64,000 nt of DNA, taken from assembly GCA_023459335.1 (NCBI GenBank), contig JAEWUO010000005.1:1-64000 (forward strand), in the 5' to 3' direction. Below the pieces are notes generated by a model. It did no database searches. It had not been told where the DNA came from and saw only the letters and a list, made by a program, of their open reading frames with translations. The position numbers were made by a program, and so were the translations under genes. This document shows, in pieces, positions 35,557 to 43,568 of this stretch. Numbering within the stretch: position 1 is the stretch's first letter; the number at the start of each line of letters is the position of its first letter. Source of the DNA: Bacillota bacterium (lineage in GTDB: Bacteria > Bacillota > Clostridia > Christensenellales > CAG-138).

Positions 35557-36537
35557 TTAAATCGCTGCGCGCGGCGGAACCCCGCGCATTCGGTCGCGGA
35601 CGCGAAAGATCTGGTCGAAACACCCGAGCAGGATCAGCGGCGTCTGCGCGAGGCTGAACAGCACGCCGATGCCGATATACGCAAGCGTCCGTCCCGTATT
35701 AATATGCTTCGGCGAGCGGGCGATCAGAAAATCAACCACGCAAAGGCCCTGCAGCAACAGCGGCATACCGACCAGCGCGTTGACCGTATTGGACATGCTT
35801 TCGGAATAAGCCCAGCCCGTCCACTCCAGGATCAGCGATCCGATCAGCAGCGCGAAGAGGCCGAATGTCATGCTGCGCGGCAGCGTCCAGTCACGGAACA
35901 CGCGCATGGGCGAAATCGAAATTTCGGGCTGCTTTCTGCAGAAGAGCCGGAAAAAAAGCAGGTTGCCAAGCCCGAGGACTCCCGCAAAAATGCAGAGGGC
36001 CGAAACGACGAAATTCGGAATCTCTTTGACGTACGCGTCCATCACGTCCAAAATTGCCTGGCTGTTCTGCACGTTCAGTTCCGGCATCTGCGAAGCCGCC
36101 GAACGGTATTGATCGAACAGCGAGCCGATCGCCGCCTGGGCATCCGCAAATGCGCCCCTGCCGTCAAATATCCCCGGCAGGCAAACCGAAACGTAAAGGC
36201 CCACCAGAAAAACGCCGGCGAGCGTCAGCGCGGTATAGGCATTGCTCACACGGCGCGTTAAAAGCGCATAGAGCAGAATCGAAGCAAGCAGCGCCGCTCC
36301 GGAAAGACCGGCCGCCGGTATTAACGTGTAGGAGGAAAACGCCGTGACCGCGAACGCCACCGCGGGAATCACAATCCAGTAGGGTTTTGTGCGCGCGCCG
36401 GCATACGCCCAGAGCGCGGGAGCCACGACAAGCGCTACGGGAAAAACCGCGGCGATCAGGGCGGACAGAACGGAGAGTAAAAGAACCAGCCAGCCGCTTC
36501 TCTTTTCACGGATGGTTTGCTGCTGTATATTTTCCAT
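35557..36537 (-). CDS. DUF2232 (YybS-family) membrane protein
   Basis: The 326-residue integral membrane protein has about eight hydrophobic segments (WLVLLLSVLSALIAAVFPVA, ALLASILLYALLTRR, FVVSALCIFAGVLGLGNLLF). YybS proteins lie before gdpP-rplI-dnaB in many Firmicutes, as here, and may be transport components. The gene heads the operon: TTGATT (36567-36572), 17 bp, TAAAAT (36544-36549), then only 6 nt to the ATG. A leaderless start is therefore likely, and no Shine-Dalgarno site is seen. Confidence 0.9.
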   Translation of the reverse strand: MENIQQQTIREKRSGWLVLLLSVLSALIAAVFPVALVVAPALWAYAGARTKPYWIVIPAVAFAVTAFSSYTLIPAAGLSGAALLASILLYALLTRRVSNAYTALTLAGVFLVGLYVSVCLPGIFDGRGAFADAQAAIGSLFDQYRSAASQMPELNVQNSQAILDVMDAYVKEIPNFVVSALCIFAGVLGLGNLLFFRLFCRKQPEISISPMRVFRDWTLPRSMTFGLFALLIGSLILEWTGWAYSESMSNTVNALVGMPLLLQGLCVVDFLIARSPKHINTGRTLAYIGIGVLFSLAQTPLILLGCFDQIFRVRDRMRGVPPRAAI

Positions 36538-36543
36538 ATCATC

Positions 36544-36572
36544 ATTTTATCTTCCGGCGTACAAATAATCAA
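36544..36572 (-). promoter_or_regulatory. Promoter of the DUF2232-gdpP-rplI-dnaB operon (leaderless)
   Basis: TTGATT and TAAAAT with a 17-bp spacer on the minus strand. The -10 box ends 6 nt before the ATG at 36537, so transcription should start at or near the A of the start codon. Confidence 0.65.
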
Positions 36573-36617
36573 GTTCAGCAATGCCCTCGGCACGAATTTC
36601 ACAGCAGTCTGAGGAGC

Positions 36618-36646
36618 AAAAAAACGGCCGGAGATTGCGCCCCGGC
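36618..36646 (-). terminator. Terminator of the GH3 gene
   Basis: The stem GCCGG/CCGGC (36627-36631 with 36642-36646) is followed by CG and seven T on the minus strand. It lies just after the GH3 stop, before the leaderless promoter of the next operon. Confidence 0.65.
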
Positions 36647-36666
36647 ACGTCGAACGTATTTGCCGC

Positions 36667-37983
36667 TCAGTTCTCCGCCGCGGTCTGCGCGGCGAGTGCG
36701 GCTTCGATATCCCATGTGCCGAGGGAAAGTTTTTTTAAAAGGATTCTCCTGACGCTCTCGTCGATCCGTTCCAGCGTGAGCGTTCCGTCCGACGCGGCCG
36801 CGTTCAGCGCGGTCATGATCGCCTGTTGAGAATCGCTCACTGCGCCGCACATGACGATATCCCCGCCGGCAAGAACGAAACGCACCGCGGCGTCGCCGAC
36901 TTCATAACGCGCCGTGAGCCCGCCCATACGAAAATCGTCGCTGATGACGAGGCCGTCAAACCCCATTGTATTGCGCAGGTAATCCGTGATGATCGCTTTG
37001 CTGACGGTGGCGATGTCCGTCTGATCCAGCGCGGGATAAAGTATGTGCGCGGTCATGATCGCGTCCACACCGGAATCGACCGCGGTTTGGAACGGGACGA
37101 GATCGTAGCTCTGCAGCTGTTCGAGAGTTTGATTCACCGTCGGAGTTACTTCGTGGGAATCTTCCGTCGTACCGCCGTGCCCGGGAAAATGCTTCGCGCA
37201 GGAGAGGCACCCGCCCGCGCGCAATCCTTCGATCACCGCGCTGCCGATGGCTGCGGTGATGCTCGCGTCCTCGGAGATGATGCGGGTTTCGAGGTAGGTG
37301 TCCATCGGGTTTTCCGACACGTCCAGCACGGGCGCAAGATCGAGATTGATCCCCGCCTCAACCAGCTTCGCGCCGATCGAGAGAAACTGCTTCATGGCGT
37401 AATCCGCGTCCCTGCGCCGTCCGAGCGAACGCGCGGAGACGGGCTGCGGTTTCCAGCGGAAGCGTACGACGCTGCCGCCCTCCACGTCGATGCTGACCAG
37501 CGGCGGAATCCGCGTGCCGACGCGCTGCGCAATCTGCTCCGTCAGACTCTTTGCCAGATCGAACCCGCCGTCGCTGTTCGTGCTTTTAATGTTGTTCCCG
37601 TAAAGGATCGCGTTGCCCACGGAGTTGTTGCTCCAGATATCGCGGTATGGGTTCTGAACGTCGGTCGTGCCGGAAAACCCAAACATGACCATCTGTCCCA
37701 GTTTTTCCTGGATGCTCATCGTGACCATGTACCGCTCCACCCACTGTTCCGCCGTTTCGGGCGCGATTTCCGGCGTTGCGGTCGGCTCCGGCGTGTCGGT
37801 GGGCGTTATGGTCGGCGTGACGTCCGGCGTTACGGTCGCTTCCGGCGTCATGTCCGGTTCGGCGCGCCAGACGTCGTAATGCAGCGCAGGTATCACTCCA
37901 AACAGCACGCCGGCGCCGCCGCCGGCAAGCAGCGCGAGCACCGCCAGCGCGATGATCAGTTTTTTAAACGCGTTTCCGAACAA
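36667..37983 (-). CDS. Membrane-anchored GH3 beta-N-acetylhexosaminidase (NagZ-like)
   Basis: GH3 NagZ-type enzymes release GlcNAc from muropeptides or chito-oligosaccharides. A TTG at 37983 with GGAGA 6 nt upstream is the best start. The 438-residue product has an N-terminal hydrophobic anchor (about residues 8-30) and a Thr/Pro-rich linker (TPEATVTPDVTPTITPTDTP). The catalytic domain contains KHFPGHGGTTEDSHE (Asp/His dyad of NagZ) and the nucleophile Asp in GLVISDDFRMGGL. It is outside the membrane, so cell-wall turnover or scavenging is likely. The linker is typical of wall-exposed enzymes. Confidence 0.9.
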   Translation of the reverse strand: MFGNAFKKLIIALAVLALLAGGGAGVLFGVIPALHYDVWRAEPDMTPEATVTPDVTPTITPTDTPEPTATPEIAPETAEQWVERYMVTMSIQEKLGQMVMFGFSGTTDVQNPYRDIWSNNSVGNAILYGNNIKSTNSDGGFDLAKSLTEQIAQRVGTRIPPLVSIDVEGGSVVRFRWKPQPVSARSLGRRRDADYAMKQFLSIGAKLVEAGINLDLAPVLDVSENPMDTYLETRIISEDASITAAIGSAVIEGLRAGGCLSCAKHFPGHGGTTEDSHEVTPTVNQTLEQLQSYDLVPFQTAVDSGVDAIMTAHILYPALDQTDIATVSKAIITDYLRNTMGFDGLVISDDFRMGGLTARYEVGDAAVRFVLAGGDIVMCGAVSDSQQAIMTALNAAASDGTLTLERIDESVRRILLKKLSLGTWDIEAALAAQTAAEN

Positions 37984-38075
37984 AGTCTTTCTCCGTTTCA
38001 GCCGTCGTGATCCCGGGGCGCGGAATAACACGGATCGGATACAGATTGCACCGCGCAAACTGCGCGATTTTCCAT

Positions 38076-38081
38076 ATTATA
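38076..38081 (-). promoter_or_regulatory. -10 box of the GH3 gene
   Basis: TATAAT on the minus strand with TTTACT 18 bp upstream; about 90 nt before the TTG start. Confidence 0.5.
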
Positions 38082-38135
38082 CCCTGTCAAACCAAAAAAA
38101 GTAAACCGCGCGTTCCCGCGCCGGGAGAAACCGCC

Positions 38136-38165
38136 TTGCATCCCGCGCCGCCGCCGTACTACAAT
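38136..38165 (+). promoter_or_regulatory. Promoter of the M3 peptidase
   Basis: TTGCAT (38136-38141) and TACAAT (38160-38165) with an 18-bp spacer, 56 nt before the ATG. The two divergent promoters share the 240-bp gap. Confidence 0.55.
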
Positions 38166-38220
38166 AGCGGTAGATCCATCCGCCCCGTCGGTTGGAAATA
38201 TCTTTTTTCGGGAGCATCAC

Positions 38221-39906
38221 ATGGAATTGTTTTCACAGATAACCTACCGGCGGCCCGACATGGACGCGCTGAAAAAGAAACTCAATAAACTGCTCGACGC
38301 GCTGAAGAAAGCCGGATCCTACGAGGAGGCGCGCGCGGCATATCTCTCTTCGCTGGAAGAAACCGGGCACGTGGAGACGGATTACGTCGTCGCAAGTATC
38401 CGCAACACGCTTGACACGACGGACAAGTTTTACGACGGGGAAATGCGGTTTTTCAATCGCGCCGTCGCGATGCTGATGCCCGTGAGCAAGGCGTTTACCG
38501 AAGCGCTGCTCCGTTCACCTTACCGCGCGCAGTTTGAAACCGAATTTGGCAAACAGCTTTTCACACTCGCGGAGATCGATCAGAAAACGCAGAGCAATAA
38601 GATCATCACGGATCTGATTCTCCAGGGCAACGTAGAAAACACCTACAAAAAGACGGCCGCCGCCTGCAAGACAACCTTCCGCGGCAAGGAAGTCAATTTT
38701 TACGGACTGCTCAAGCACATGGAAAGCCCCGACCGCGAAGAACGGCGGGAAGCGTATCTCGCCTGGGCGAAGCTCTACGAGGGTGTATCCGAAAAGCTCG
38801 ACAAGCAATATGACAAGCTGATCAAAATCCGCGTCTGCATGGCGAAAAAACTGGGACTGCCGGACTATACCGCGCTGGGATATCTGAATATGCACCGCGC
38901 GGACTATGGCCCGGAGGAGGTCGCGCGCTTTCGAGAGCAGGTGCGGACCGTCATCGTGCCCGCGGTGGCGAAACTGCGAAAAGCGCAGGCGGAGCGCCTC
39001 GGCGTGGACAAGCTGAAATACTACGACGAGACCTGTGTGTTTCCGGACGGCAACGCCGATCCCGTCGGCGGGGAAAAAGAACTCGTTCCCGCGGCGCAGC
39101 GCATGTACCGCGAAATATCGCCCGAAACCGGTGAATTCTTCGACTTTCTTTCCGAACACGGGCTGTTTGATCTCGAGACGCGTCCCGGCAAACATATCGG
39201 CGGGTACTGCACGTATCTTTGGGATTACAAGGCGCCGTTCATCTTCTCCAACTTCAACGGCACCGCGGCGGACGTCAACGTGCTCACCCACGAGGCGGGG
39301 CATGCGTTCGCCGGCTACACCGCCATGCGCAGCCAGCCGTTGATGGGCTATCTGAGCTCCACAAGCGAAGTGAACGAGATCCACTCCATGACCATGGAAC
39401 ACTTCGCCTATCCGTATCTGAAGGATTTCTTCGGCGCGGACCGTGTGGACAAGGCGAAATACGCGCACCTCTCCGGCGCTCTCTCTACCATTCCATACCT
39501 CGTGAGCGTGGACGAGTTTCAGCACCGCGTATACGAAAAACCTTCGATGAGCGCCAAGGAGCGCCGCGCGGTCTGGCACGAGATTGAACAAAAGTATCTG
39601 CCCTGGCGGGATTACGACGGCGTACCGTTCTTGGAAGAAGGCGGGTTCTGGATGCAGAAACAGCACATCTTCCTCTACCCGTTCTATTATGTGGACTATG
39701 CCCTCGCGCAGGTCTGCGCGTTCCAGTTCTACGGGCGGATGAAGGCGGACCGTAAAACCGCCTGGGGTTCTTACCTCGCCCTCTGCCGCGCGGGCGGCAG
39801 CAAGGGATATTTCGAACTGCTGCAGCTCGCGGGCCTCGATATTCCCTTTGCCGAAGGCAGCGTGGAAAAAGCCGTGCGTCATGTCATTGAGGAACTTGGC
39901 GTCTGA
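38221..39906 (+). CDS. M3-family oligoendopeptidase (PepF-like)
   Basis: This cytosolic zinc metallopeptidase cleaves short peptides. The 561-residue protein has the HExxH motif in VLTHEAGHAFAGYTAMRS (about residue 358) and the third ligand Glu in SSTSEVNEIHSM. The KHIGGYCTYLWDYKAPFIFS substrate region is normal. The start at 38221 has GGGAG upstream. It is monocistronic with its own promoter and terminator. Confidence 0.95.
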   Translation: MELFSQITYRRPDMDALKKKLNKLLDALKKAGSYEEARAAYLSSLEETGHVETDYVVASIRNTLDTTDKFYDGEMRFFNRAVAMLMPVSKAFTEALLRSPYRAQFETEFGKQLFTLAEIDQKTQSNKIITDLILQGNVENTYKKTAAACKTTFRGKEVNFYGLLKHMESPDREERREAYLAWAKLYEGVSEKLDKQYDKLIKIRVCMAKKLGLPDYTALGYLNMHRADYGPEEVARFREQVRTVIVPAVAKLRKAQAERLGVDKLKYYDETCVFPDGNADPVGGEKELVPAAQRMYREISPETGEFFDFLSEHGLFDLETRPGKHIGGYCTYLWDYKAPFIFSNFNGTAADVNVLTHEAGHAFAGYTAMRSQPLMGYLSSTSEVNEIHSMTMEHFAYPYLKDFFGADRVDKAKYAHLSGALSTIPYLVSVDEFQHRVYEKPSMSAKERRAVWHEIEQKYLPWRDYDGVPFLEEGGFWMQKQHIFLYPFYYVDYALAQVCAFQFYGRMKADRKTAWGSYLALCRAGGSKGYFELLQLAGLDIPFAEGSVEKAVRHVIEELGV

Positions 39907-39928
39907 TTTCCGCCCTGTTCCGTCAGCA

Positions 39929-39961
39929 ACCGCCTTCCGAATAAAGAAGGCGGTTTTTTTC
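39929..39961 (+). terminator. Terminator of the M3 peptidase
   Basis: The stem ACCGCCTTC/GAAGGCGGT (39929-39937 with 39946-39954) is followed by seven T. Confidence 0.9.
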
Positions 39962-40042
39962 GCAGTCGATCAAACCGGGTGATATTCCTTCATCCGGTTT
40001 TGGAATTCATATGTAAACAAGTTGTGAGTTTTGCCGTTTTCG

Positions 40043-40072
40043 TTGAATCCGCAGGGTCTGATATGGTATCAT
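40043..40072 (+). promoter_or_regulatory. Promoter of the LCP gene (extended -10)
   Basis: TTGAAT (40043-40048), an 18-bp spacer and TATCAT (40067-40072), with TGG directly before the -10 box. The ATG is at 40118. Confidence 0.6.
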
Positions 40073-40117
40073 AATTGCGTTTTACAAACGCTGTTTATCC
40101 TAATATATGAGGTATTT

Positions 40118-41248
40118 ATGTCGAAAATTATGAAAATCGTATTGATCGTCATGTTGATCGTCGTGCTGGCGGTCGTCGGTGTCGGTCTGTACGTACTCTC
40201 CAGTATGCGCGCGGACGCGGTGGAAACCGTCGCAAAGCCGACCGAAGTGCTTGAAGAAACCGAGGAACCAAGTGTAATCACCGTGATATCGGAGGATCCG
40301 ACGCCTTCTCCTACGCCGATGCCCATCTACGAAGAGGAAACCAAAGAAGATAACATCGTCAATATTCTGCTCGTCGGCACGGACTCGCGCAGCGAAAGCG
40401 AAACGGAATCCGCCGAAGGACGTTCCGACTCCATGATCCTTGCTTCCCTGAACAAGGAAAAGGGCACAATGACGCTCGTCTCATTCATGCGCGACGCCCG
40501 CGTGCACCGGATCGGTTCCAGCGGCAGGTTCACGTTCTATAACAAGCTCAACGGCGCATACCGCGGCGGATACGGCGGCGGCGGTCCGGGCGAGCTGATC
40601 AATACGATTAACGGAAATTTCGGTCTTGATATTCAGGAATACATCGTTGTCGGGTTCGACGGATTCGCTGCGCTGATCGACAAAATCGGGGGCCTGGACG
40701 TGGAGCTCGATCAGGCGGAGATCAACTTCATCAACGACCGCATTACTGGCAATCACGTGTTGGAGCCGGACATCGTAAAGAATGCCAGTACGGTCAAGGC
40801 GGAGCCCGGCGTCGTGCATCTCGACGGAGCACAGTGCCTTATCTATGCGCGCAACCGTCATACCGGTGTGGACGGCGGGGAAGGCAATGATTTCGACCGC
40901 GTCAACCGCCAGCAGGAGATCATCAAGCTTGTGTTTGAAAAGGTGAGGAAGGAGATGAACGAGCAGAGTGTGCTCGCGCTCATCAGCTTCGCTTCCAATT
41001 ACATCTCCACCAATATGAAGGTGGAGACCATGACCGCGCTGGCAAAGACGCTGCTGACAGCCGACATTTCGTTCAGCAGCGACGTGAGCGTGCCCGCGGC
41101 AGGAAGCTACAAATACTATGTGGACGAAAAGAGCGGAGAAAAAACCGACCAGCTCGAGTTCAATATCAAAAAAACCGCCACCGCTCTGCAGGAGCTGCTC
41201 TATGGCGCCGCGCTGACGCCGACGCCCAAACCCACACCCGAGGGCTGA
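40118..41248 (+). CDS. LytR-CpsA-Psr (LCP) family glycopolymer transferase
   Basis: LCP enzymes attach teichoic acids or other glycopolymers to peptidoglycan on the outside of the membrane. The start at 40118 (MSKIMKIVLIVMLIVVLAVV) has GAGG upstream. The 376-residue product has an N-terminal membrane anchor (residues 5-26), an acidic linker and the LCP domain (about 80-290). Conserved Asp/Arg residues lie in NILLVGTDSRSE, GRSDSMILASLNKEKG and SFMRDARVHR. DFDRVNRQQEIIKLVFEKV is the second signature. A Thr/Pro-rich tail closes the protein. Confidence 0.94.
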   Translation: MSKIMKIVLIVMLIVVLAVVGVGLYVLSSMRADAVETVAKPTEVLEETEEPSVITVISEDPTPSPTPMPIYEEETKEDNIVNILLVGTDSRSESETESAEGRSDSMILASLNKEKGTMTLVSFMRDARVHRIGSSGRFTFYNKLNGAYRGGYGGGGPGELINTINGNFGLDIQEYIVVGFDGFAALIDKIGGLDVELDQAEINFINDRITGNHVLEPDIVKNASTVKAEPGVVHLDGAQCLIYARNRHTGVDGGEGNDFDRVNRQQEIIKLVFEKVRKEMNEQSVLALISFASNYISTNMKVETMTALAKTLLTADISFSSDVSVPAAGSYKYYVDEKSGEKTDQLEFNIKKTATALQELLYGAALTPTPKPTPEG

Positions 41249-41270
41249 TTTACATCCAATCGCTTTTATT

Positions 41271-41297
41271 CCACCCGCACAGCGGGTGGTTTTTTTA
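41271..41297 (+). terminator. Terminator of the LCP gene
   Basis: The stem CCACCCGC/GCGGGTGG (41271-41278 with 41282-41289) is followed by seven or more T. Confidence 0.9.
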
Positions 41298-41335
41298 TCG
41301 CTTTCGCCATAGACTGAAATCCATATGCGCAGAAC

Positions 41336-41366
41336 CGCCGCAGGTTCTCCCTGCGGCGATTTTTTT
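41336..41366 (+). terminator. Second terminator-like hairpin
   Basis: The 9-bp stem CGCCGCAGG/CCTGCGGCG (41336-41344 with 41350-41358) is followed by ATTTTTTT, only 38 nt after the previous terminator. It may be a backup terminator or the end of a very short RNA. Confidence 0.7.
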
Positions 41367-41411
41367 GCGCATCCTCTGCGGAAACACTACTTTATCACGG
41401 ATTCGTCATGT

Positions 41412-41417
41412 TATACT
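41412..41417 (+). promoter_or_regulatory. Extended -10 box before the lipoprotein start (leaderless)
   Basis: TATACT preceded by TGT; it ends 6 nt before the ATG at 41424. No good -35 and no Shine-Dalgarno site are seen. Confidence 0.55.
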
Positions 41418-41423
41418 GCTGAT

Positions 41424-42341
41424 ATGAACCGTCGCGCCGTCTCTGTCATTTTGGGTTTGTTTTGCGCGTTCTGCCTCGCGCTGAGCGCCTGCTCGCCGTT
41501 TGCCTCCCCGCCTGTGCAAACGCCTTTTTTAACGCCCGAAGCACCGGCTACCCCCTCTCCCGCGCCAACGCCCGAACCCGTGATCGCGGTTTTCGGCGCG
41601 CAGGATTCCTCCTCTTTTCAGGAGGGCGTGTCATCCGCGTCAAAAGCCGGCGCGTACGCCGTAGAGTTCGTCTCCGGCGGGCCGGACGCGCTGTCATCCT
41701 ACCATCCGGACGGCGCGGCAGCGGCGATCGTATTCTGGGCGGATGAAACCGCCGTCCTGCCGGAAGCGAATCTTCCTGTTTATGTTTTCGCCGCAAGCGG
41801 GCAGATTGTTCCCGACGGGCTTTCGCACCTTTCCTACGCTCCCGCCGGCGCGGCAGGCCTCGCGCTGGATTGCGCCGTCGCCTACCCGCCGCATCTTTCT
41901 CCCGTCCGCATGATCGGGCTTTTCTCCGGTCAGGACAGCGCCGCGTACGCGCTCTGGAAAACGGAGAGCGAAAACGGCGCCATCTTTGCCAAGCGGGAGT
42001 TCTTTGCGCAGGAAAGCGAAGAAACGCTCTCCGTCTGGCTGACGGATGTATTCTCACGCTATTTCCCCGGCATGCTGGACGCCGTGTTCGCCGAAAACGG
42101 CGAACTCGCCGTCGCCGCGGCGGAGAAAATCGCAAGCCTGGGGCGGAGCGATATCGAAGTGTTCTCCGCCGGAACGGACGCGGACGCGGGCCGGGCGCTC
42201 TCGCCGATTCTCGTCTGCGCGGTGGGCGCAAATCATAAGATCGCTGGCGAACGCTGCTATGAGGAAGCCGCTAAACTGCTTTCCGGCGGCGCCGCAGAAA
42301 CCGGCGTGCTGCTGCCGGAAGCGCTCTGGTACCAGCCCTGA
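41424..42341 (+). CDS. Putative lipoprotein, periplasmic-binding-like
   Basis: The 305-residue protein has a signal peptide with lipobox (AFCLALSACSPF, Cys23) and a Pro/Thr-rich linker (PEAPATPSPAPTPEP). A domain with alternating strands and helices follows (VIAVFGAQDSSSFQEGVSSA, AAIVFWADETAV, VRMIGLFSGQDSAAY, LDAVFAENGELAVAAAEKI). The order resembles a type I periplasmic-binding protein, but no family was recognised. It stands alone, with no transporter next to it. A leaderless start is likely. Confidence 0.72.
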   Translation: MNRRAVSVILGLFCAFCLALSACSPFASPPVQTPFLTPEAPATPSPAPTPEPVIAVFGAQDSSSFQEGVSSASKAGAYAVEFVSGGPDALSSYHPDGAAAAIVFWADETAVLPEANLPVYVFAASGQIVPDGLSHLSYAPAGAAGLALDCAVAYPPHLSPVRMIGLFSGQDSAAYALWKTESENGAIFAKREFFAQESEETLSVWLTDVFSRYFPGMLDAVFAENGELAVAAAEKIASLGRSDIEVFSAGTDADAGRALSPILVCAVGANHKIAGERCYEEAAKLLSGGAAETGVLLPEALWYQP

Positions 42342-42365
42342 TCAGCCCCTTATAACCGAAGAATA

Positions 42366-42394
42366 AAAAGTCGCGCGGATTGATTCCCGCGCGA
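42366..42394 (-). terminator. Terminator of the L,D-transpeptidase gene
   Basis: The stem TCGCGCGG/CCGCGCGA (42371-42378 with 42387-42394) is followed on the minus strand by CTTTTT. Confidence 0.8.
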
Positions 42395-42415
42395 TTTGAT
42401 TTTCATCGTATTGAT

Positions 42416-43471
42416 TCAGTCTTGTATGACTCCCCAGCCCTTCGTGAGTTTTTCCGGGCGCAGATAACCCGTGATGTTTTGATAAACGATCTTCGTCCAG
42501 CCGTCTTCCGTAGTCTCAAGGACCCGAACGGACACGCGGGCGGGTACTTTGCAGATCTGTTCCGATTCCGTATCCGGCTCGCGATAGATCCATTCGGTTG
42601 TTTTCAGAATATCCGCATCTGCTATTGTATCCGCCGCGTCCTGCTGATAGGAGAGATACCCGCGCAGGACATAGCCTTCCTTCTTGCCGAAGCGCACCTT
42701 CACCCAGGCTTCGCTGTCGATTAGAACCTCCAGCTCATCTCCGACCGCCAGGCGCGCGACGGAGTCGAACGAACTGCCGCTGCCCTTCCTCAGCCGCGCC
42801 CCCTCGACGGTGACCCATGTGCGCATGTTCGGCAGTTCTTCTGTTTCATCGGTGATCGTTTTCTGAAACGCGTTATACTCCGCGAACGACAGCTTGCACT
42901 TCAGCGCGCGGCGCAGATCGCTGTTGCTGGGTTCGTTCGCGCTGATTTCGACGACCGTACCCGGGCATGCGTAATAATAGAGCCACTTCGCGTCCTCCAC
43001 ATAAAGCCGCACGCACCCGTGGGACACCTTCTGCCCCATATCGTAGTAGGGCTGGCGCTGCAGAGCGTCCACGGAACGTCTTGTGTAGAGTAGCGAGTGA
43101 AAATAGATGCTTCCTACGATCTGCACCCAATAGCGCGCGTATTCGCCGCTGAAATTTGCGAATTTTCCAAAACGCTCCCGGCCGCCGATCTTCCAGATTC
43201 CGCGCGGCGTCGGCGTCGCCTCGTCTTCGGGGTCCGCCTCGTCCACATCCGTGCGCCCGCTCGCGCAGAGAAAGCGGCGGACCACCCTGGTGTATTCGCC
43301 AGTTTCGTCTTTTTCAAATACCGTGACGATCTGATTGCGAAGATCGAGCAGGATGTAGTATTTCTCCGGGTCTTCGTTTTTCAGCTCGTCGCGCGCATAC
43401 GCCCGTCCAGGTACGGAAAGGATCGTGAGAAAGGCAGCCGCGGCGCAGAGCGCCGCCAGTATCCGTTTCAC
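42416..43471 (-). CDS. L,D-transpeptidase (YkuD) with two SH3 domains
   Basis: This enzyme makes 3-3 peptidoglycan cross-links or attaches wall proteins. A GTG at 43471 starts a signal peptide (KRILAALCAAAAFLTILSV, cleavage near AYA). The 351-residue product has the YkuD domain with the catalytic motif SHGCVRLYVEDAKW (Cys) and the upstream His in SIYFHSLLYTRR. Two SH3-like wall-binding domains follow (VEGARLRKGSGSSFDSVARL and TTEWIYREPDTESEQICKVP). It is one of two neighbouring wall enzymes on the minus strand. Confidence 0.92.
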   Translation of the reverse strand: MKRILAALCAAAAFLTILSVPGRAYARDELKNEDPEKYYILLDLRNQIVTVFEKDETGEYTRVVRRFLCASGRTDVDEADPEDEATPTPRGIWKIGGRERFGKFANFSGEYARYWVQIVGSIYFHSLLYTRRSVDALQRQPYYDMGQKVSHGCVRLYVEDAKWLYYYACPGTVVEISANEPSNSDLRRALKCKLSFAEYNAFQKTITDETEELPNMRTWVTVEGARLRKGSGSSFDSVARLAVGDELEVLIDSEAWVKVRFGKKEGYVLRGYLSYQQDAADTIADADILKTTEWIYREPDTESEQICKVPARVSVRVLETTEDGWTKIVYQNITGYLRPEKLTKGWGVIQD

Positions 43472-43506
43472 ATGCTCAATTTTCCCTTTACAGGGGAGAA
43501 AAGCAG

Positions 43507-43541
43507 ATACGCGGGAAAGGCTCTCCGCCCTTCCCGCGTAT
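43507..43541 (-). terminator. Hairpin after the NlpC/P60 gene
   Basis: An 11-bp stem ATACGCGGGAA/TTCCCGCGTAT (43507-43517 with 43531-43541) is followed on the minus strand by CTGCTTTT, a weak T run. It is probably a partial terminator between the NlpC gene and the transpeptidase gene. Confidence 0.6.
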
Positions 43542-43568
43542 ATTCCGTTTTCTTTTTCGCGCCGCACG

